9,216 nt of DNA, taken from an uncultured Eubacteriales bacterium. Its GTDB lineage: Bacteria > Bacillota > Clostridia > Oscillospirales > Acutalibacteraceae. This document shows, in pieces, positions 6,316 to 9,216 of the stretch; position 1 is the first letter of the stretch; each line of letters opens with the position of its first letter. The stretch is taken from contig OMPZ01000247.1 in NCBI GenBank assembly GCA_900313125.1, forward strand, positions 1 to 9,216. The letters run 5' to 3'. The notes under the pieces are model-generated. The model worked only from the letters and a program-made list of their open reading frames with translations, made no database searches and was not told the DNA's origin. Both the position numbers and the translations under genes were made by a program.

Positions 6316-7056
6316 ATGATTTACTGTGTTTCCGATATTCGCGGTGATTACGAAAAATATTCAAAGCTCCTGAAAATGATCCGTTTGAACGGCAGAGATA
6401 CGCTCTATGTCCTCGGAAACGTCATCGACGGCGCCGACGGCAGTATGAAGCTTTTGCTCGACATGATGATGAGGGAAAATGTGTTTCCCGTTATCGGCGA
6501 GCACGAGTACGCCGCTCTGAGCTGCATGAAGTGGCTCATGAACGATGTTACCCACGAAAGCGTCTCCGATATGGGCTCCGATATGATGCAGCGCATGACT
6601 GCTTGGGCTGCGATAGGCGGTCAGAGCACCATCGCCGAATTTCGCCGACTTGACGACGAGCAGAAGGAAATGGTCGTCGATTACCTCAGCGAGTTCTCTC
6701 TTTATGAGGAGATCCGGGCAGGCGACAGGGAGTTTGTGCTCGTCCACGCGGGTATAAATAATTTCGACATCAATAAGGAAATGGACGATTACGACATTCA
6801 CGAGCTGATAACGCAGTCGCCCGATTATTCCAAAAAGTATTTTGACGACAAGTATCTTGTTACCGGGCACACGCCGACAAGACGTATCCGTGAGGAGCTG
6901 AATCCCCTTATCGAAAAAACTCCCGACGGCGAGCCATCGCCATACGACAAGATATTTGCCGAGAACGGTCACATCGCCATAAACTGCGGCGTCGATATCG
7001 GCGGCAGGCTCGCGGCGATAAGGCTCGACGACCTTGCCGAGTTCTACGTTGACTGA
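6316..7056 (+). CDS. Metallophosphoesterase-fold protein with altered metal ligands
   Basis: The 246-residue protein has the motif order of the calcineurin-like/PPP-type phosphoesterases: SDIRGDY (6-12, in place of D-x-HG), LGNVIDG (33-39, in place of GDxxDRG), IGEHEY (60-65, in place of GNHE), VHAGI (143-147), TGHTP (183-187) and a C-terminal INCGVDIGGRL. Relatives act as Ser/Thr phosphatases or dinucleoside-tetraphosphatases. Here the metal ligand His of D-x-H is Arg9, the bridging Asp of GD is Asn35, and the Asn of GNH is Glu62, while Asp7, Asp38, His63, His144 and His185 remain. Activity may therefore be lost or changed; the substrate is unknown. The ATG at 6316 is 5 bases after GGAGGG; an in-frame TTG at 6295 lacks a ribosome binding site. 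It is followed after 33 bases by the acetyltransferase gene and probably shares its transcript. Confidence 0.85.
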   Translation: MIYCVSDIRGDYEKYSKLLKMIRLNGRDTLYVLGNVIDGADGSMKLLLDMMMRENVFPVIGEHEYAALSCMKWLMNDVTHESVSDMGSDMMQRMTAWAAIGGQSTIAEFRRLDDEQKEMVVDYLSEFSLYEEIRAGDREFVLVHAGINNFDINKEMDDYDIHELITQSPDYSKKYFDDKYLVTGHTPTRRIREELNPLIEKTPDGEPSPYDKIFAENGHIAINCGVDIGGRLAAIRLDDLAEFYVD

Positions 7057-7089
7057 TATCATTCTCCTGCTTTTGCGGAAGGTGCTGTA

Positions 7090-7395
7090 ATGGAATTTAT
7101 TTACGAAAAAGAAAGAATATTCGCCGAGGACGAAAACGGCAAAGTCATAGCCGAGATCACGTTCCCGACGGAAAACGGTGTGGCAAATATCGACCATACC
7201 TTCGTTGACGCGTCGCTTCGCGGACAGGGTGCGGCAGGCAGGCTCGTAAAGGCTGCCGCCGATAAGATCACAGCGGACGGCAGCAGGATAAAGGCGACCT
7301 GCTCCTACGCCGCGAAATGGTTTGAAAAGCACGGCGAATATAACGCCGAGATCAGCGCTTCACCGCTTTCGTGCAATATAAAAGGAAAGCACTAA
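7090..7395 (+). CDS. Small GNAT-like N-acetyltransferase (YjdJ/COG2388 type)
   Basis: The 101-residue protein is the compact GNAT-like form. It has the central strand and acetyl-CoA loop IDHTFVDASLRGQGAAGRLV (34-53) with the R-G-Q-G-A pyrophosphate loop at 44-48, followed by KATCSYAAKWFEKHGEY (68-84), whose Cys71 and W-F-x-K-H pattern are typical of this subfamily. The length matches the family, which lacks the N-terminal part of standard GNAT enzymes. The acceptor is unknown. The ATG at 7090 follows GGAAGG at 7 bases. It is the second gene after the metallophosphoesterase-fold gene and is closed by a hairpin that begins in its stop codon. Confidence 0.88.
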   Translation: MEFIYEKERIFAEDENGKVIAEITFPTENGVANIDHTFVDASLRGQGAAGRLVKAAADKITADGSRIKATCSYAAKWFEKHGEYNAEISASPLSCNIKGKH

Positions 7396-7423
7396 ATTGC
7401 GGCCTGTTTATCGGGTCGCAATT
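7395..7423 (+). terminator. Terminator-like hairpin after the acetyltransferase gene
   Basis: Arms AATTGCGGCCT and GGGTCGCAATT form an 11-pair stem (two of them G-T/T-G wobbles) around a 7-base loop. The stem starts at the last base of the stop codon. The following ATTTGCGCATTT is only loosely T-rich, so termination may be incomplete. Confidence 0.65.
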
Positions 7424-7443
7424 ATTTGCGCATTTGCTCAACT

Positions 7444-7459
7444 TATCCGAATACGGATA
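7444..7459. repeat. Operator-like inverted repeat TATCCG-N4-CGGATA
   Basis: Perfect 6-base arms TATCCG and CGGATA around AATA, located between the hairpin at 7395-7423 and the nuoE-like gene. It is about 180 bases upstream of the predicted nuoE promoter, so its relevance to that gene is uncertain. Confidence 0.35.
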
Positions 7460-7491
7460 CAAGCTTATTTTTGTTGATTGTTTATAAAAAA

Positions 7492-7505
7492 TTACAAACT
7501 TGTAA
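7492..7505. repeat. Short palindrome TTACAA-AC-TTGTAA
   Basis: Perfect 6-base arms around AC in the AT-rich spacer ahead of the nuoE-like gene. It could be a regulator site, but no known consensus was recognised. Confidence 0.3.
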
Positions 7506-7610
7506 CGTAGTGTTTTGTATGCTTAGTTGATTTTTACTCCTATTTTCGGTTAGCTGTTTTGACCAATAACCTATCAATATTTTTATGATATTATTGACAA
7601 AAACAAAAAA

Positions 7611-7628
7611 TCGACAAAAATTTAACAA
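7611..7628 (+). promoter_or_regulatory. Possible Rex-type redox operator upstream of nuoE
   Basis: The 18-base stretch TCGACAAAAATTTAACAA matches the clostridial Rex pattern TTGTTAA-N4-TTAACAA fully in the right half and at four of seven positions in the left. A second stretch at 7471-7488 (left half TTGTTGA) matches about as well. Rex represses NADH-linked fermentation and hydrogenase genes in Clostridia, so the setting fits, but AT-rich DNA gives such matches easily. Confidence 0.25.
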
Positions 7629-7635
7629 TATCCTA

Positions 7636-7664
7636 TTGATTTGTACGAATTTAAGGAGTATAAT
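7636..7664 (+). promoter_or_regulatory. Promoter of the nuoE-nuoF unit
   Basis: TTGATT (7636-7641), 17 bases, then a perfect TATAAT (7659-7664). The leader would be about 30 bases, with AGGAGGT at 7688-7694. The rest of the 277-base spacer 7424-7700 shows only the palindromes listed separately and A/T runs. Confidence 0.6.
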
Positions 7665-7700
7665 AATAAAAATCTATTTAGATTTATAGGAGGTCACCAA

Positions 7701-8213
7701 ATGGCAGAAAAAACTATTCAACCATTCCGTGAGACCGAAGAGCAGAAGCAGCAGCTTCAGGAGGTCATTGATCGGAACAAGGTTCAGCCGGGAGCATTGC
7801 TTCCCATTCTTCATGAGGCACAAGAGATCTACGGCTACCTTCCTATCGAGGTTCAGCAGAGAGTTGCCGACGGTCTCGGCATTTCGCTCAGCGAGGTTTA
7901 CGGCGTAGCTACGTTCTACTCACGTTTCAGCCTTACCCCGAAGGGCAAGCACAGGATCAGCGTCTGTCTCGGTACGGCGTGCTACGTTAAGGGCGCCGAC
8001 AAGATCCTCGCCGAGGTAGAGAAAAAGCTCGGCATCAAGAGCGGAGACTGCACGGAGGACGGACTTTTCTCGATAGATTCGTGCCGCTGTGTAGGCGCCT
8101 GCGGTCTCGCGCCGGTAATGATGATCGATGAGGAAGTTTACGGTAAGCTCACACCGGCTATGGTAGACAAGATCCTCGACAAGTACATCAAAGAGGAAGG
8201 AGCGGGCAAATAA
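7701..8213 (+). CDS. nuoE: NuoE-like [2Fe-2S] subunit of a hydrogenase/NADH oxidoreductase complex
   Basis: The 170-residue protein is a 24-kDa-type subunit: an N-terminal helical bundle (about 12-75, with LLPILHEAQEIYGYLP and EVYGVATFYSRF) and a thioredoxin-like ferredoxin domain. The cluster ligands are Cys89 and Cys94 (C-x4-C in CLGTAC) and Cys130 and Cys134 (C-x3-C in CVGAC), the family pattern. It passes electrons between flavin and iron-sulfur clusters next to the NuoF-like subunit. Since the following gene carries an N-terminal ferredoxin-like domain, this is most likely the HydC/HndA-type subunit of a soluble NAD(P)-linked [FeFe] hydrogenase, not part of membrane complex I. The ATG at 7701 lies 6 bases after AGGAGGT; a start at 7641 further upstream would overlap the promoter. 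The next gene begins two bases after the stop. Confidence 0.93.
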   Translation: MAEKTIQPFRETEEQKQQLQEVIDRNKVQPGALLPILHEAQEIYGYLPIEVQQRVADGLGISLSEVYGVATFYSRFSLTPKGKHRISVCLGTACYVKGADKILAEVEKKLGIKSGDCTEDGLFSIDSCRCVGACGLAPVMMIDEEVYGKLTPAMVDKILDKYIKEEGAGK

Positions 8214-8215
8214 TT

Positions 8216-9216
8216 ATGACTATTGAAGAACTCAACAAAATAAAAGCCGAGCATCAGCAGCTTGTAATGGTCAGAAAAGTGATCAAAGAGCAGGGCGAGG
8301 AGCTCGCTAAGCAGACAGGCTACCGCAAGCAGGTACTCGTTTGCGGCGGTACAGGCTGTACTTCTTCCGGCAGTAAGAAGGTTATCGCCGCTCTGGAAGA
8401 GGCTCTTGAAGAGAACGGCATAAAGGACGAGATCCTCGTTGTAAGAACGGGCTGCTTCGGCCTTTGCTCACTCGGTCCGATCATGATCGTATATCCCGAG
8501 GGCTCGTTCTATTCTCAGGCAACTCCCGAAGGAGTTAAAAAAATCGTTAAGGAACACCTCGTTGAGGGCAACGTTGTAAAGGAACTCCTTTATCAGGAGA
8601 CCGTTCATGCAGACGGTTCTATCCTTGCGCTCTCCGAGACTCCGTTCTATAAGAATCAGCTCAGGATCGCGCTGAGAAACTGCGGCGTTATCGATCCAGA
8701 GAAGATCGAAGAGTACATAGCCGTTGACGGTTATCAGGCTCTTGCAAAGGCGCTCACAACAATGACGCCCGACGACGTTATCAAGGAAGTACTTGACTCC
8801 GGTCTTCGCGGACGCGGCGGCGGCGGATTCCCGACCGGCAGAAAGTGGATGTTCGCAAAGGCATCTCAGGGCGACATCAAGTACGTTGCCTGCAACGCCG
8901 ACGAGGGCGACCCGGGCGCATTCATGGATCGTTCCATTCTTGAGGGCGACCCGCAGTGTATCATCGAGGCAATGGCTATCGCCGGCTACGCTATCGGCGC
9001 TCACCACGGCTTCGTTTATGTAAGAGCAGAGTACCCGATCGCGGTACAGCGTCTTACTATCGCTATCGAGCAGGCTCGTGAGATGGGCTTCCTCGGCAAG
9101 AACATCTTCGGCTCCGGCTTTGACTTCGACATGGAGATCCGTCTCGGCGCAGGCGCATTCGTATGCGGCGAGGAGACTGCTCTTATGACATCTATCGAAG
9201 GCAACCGCGGCGAGCC
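8216..9216 (+). CDS. nuoF: NuoF-like NADH/FMN-binding subunit, 3' part outside window
   Basis: An uninterrupted frame from the ATG at 8216 to the window edge gives 333 residues. Residues about 38-115 form a thioredoxin-like [2Fe-2S] domain with Cys43 and Cys48 (CGGTGC) and Cys80 and Cys84 (CFGLC). The NuoF core follows: SGLRGRGGGGFPTGRKW (195-211) of the NADH site, CNADEGDPGAFMDRSILEGD (226-245) of the FMN site, and GAGAFVCGEETAL (311-323). Plain complex I NuoF lacks the N-terminal ferredoxin domain; its presence is typical of HydB/HndC subunits of bifurcating hydrogenases and of related formate dehydrogenases. The expected 4Fe-4S motif and any C-terminal ferredoxin domain lie off the right edge. 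AAGGAG (8197-8202) is 13 bases before the start, a long spacing, so translation may depend on coupling to nuoE, whose stop is two bases upstream. Confidence 0.94.
   Translation, partial: MTIEELNKIKAEHQQLVMVRKVIKEQGEELAKQTGYRKQVLVCGGTGCTSSGSKKVIAALEEALEENGIKDEILVVRTGCFGLCSLGPIMIVYPEGSFYSQATPEGVKKIVKEHLVEGNVVKELLYQETVHADGSILALSETPFYKNQLRIALRNCGVIDPEKIEEYIAVDGYQALAKALTTMTPDDVIKEVLDSGLRGRGGGGFPTGRKWMFAKASQGDIKYVACNADEGDPGAFMDRSILEGDPQCIIEAMAIAGYAIGAHHGFVYVRAEYPIAVQRLTIAIEQAREMGFLGKNIFGSGFDFDMEIRLGAGAFVCGEETALMTSIEGNRGE

Noticed and set aside
6361..7332. A 323-codon open frame on the minus strand across the phosphoesterase and acetyltransferase genes
   Set aside because: It is antisense to two well-supported genes, spans their intergenic gap, has no ribosome binding site, and its protein looks like codon-bias noise.

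Overview
The window looks like chromosomal DNA of an anaerobic Firmicute, most likely a Clostridia member of the Ruminococcus/Oscillospirales kind. This is an inference, not an identification. It rests on strong AGGAGG-type ribosome binding sites, sigma-A promoters in AT-rich spacers between moderately GC coding regions, a class I dihydroorotase, a lipobox lipoprotein, an AIM24 (DUF124) protein, and NuoE/NuoF-like genes of the type that accompany soluble [FeFe] hydrogenases. No mobile element, CRISPR array, tRNA or rRNA was seen.

Layout. (1) Positions 1-4463, minus strand: a pyrimidine operon pyrC-carA-carB with its own promoter at about 4435-4463. pyrC and carA overlap by 13 nt, and carA and carB are one base apart, so translation is probably coupled. 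The pyrC leader holds an A-tract/U-tract hairpin that could act as an attenuator. carB runs off the left edge (659 residues present). (2) Positions 4464-4615: an AT-rich divergent spacer with a cluster of short palindromes, then a 59-residue hydrophilic protein on the plus strand (4616-4795). Its 3' end overlaps tail-to-tail with a small lipoprotein gene on the minus strand (4764-5156). (3) Positions 5178-6066, minus strand: an AIM24-family gene with a clear promoter, a leader hairpin and a strong intrinsic terminator. (4) Positions 6219-7423, plus strand: a two-gene unit encoding a metallophosphoesterase-fold protein with altered metal-binding motifs and a small GNAT-like acetyltransferase, closed by a hairpin. 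(5) Positions 7424-9216, plus strand: a 277-base AT-rich regulatory spacer, then nuoE-like and nuoF-like genes, the second cut by the right edge.

How the genes fit together. PyrC, CarA and CarB act early in de novo pyrimidine synthesis: CarAB makes carbamoyl phosphate and PyrC closes the dihydroorotate ring. The NuoE-like and NuoF-like subunits form the NAD(H)/flavin/iron-sulfur module of a multi-subunit oxidoreductase, most plausibly an electron-bifurcating hydrogenase (HydABC type) whose catalytic subunit would lie beyond the window. The middle block holds poorly characterised genes with no evident common pathway.

No clearly new system is visible. The best leads are the metallophosphoesterase with several substituted metal ligands, the pyrC leader hairpin, and the palindrome cluster between pyrC and the 59-residue gene.
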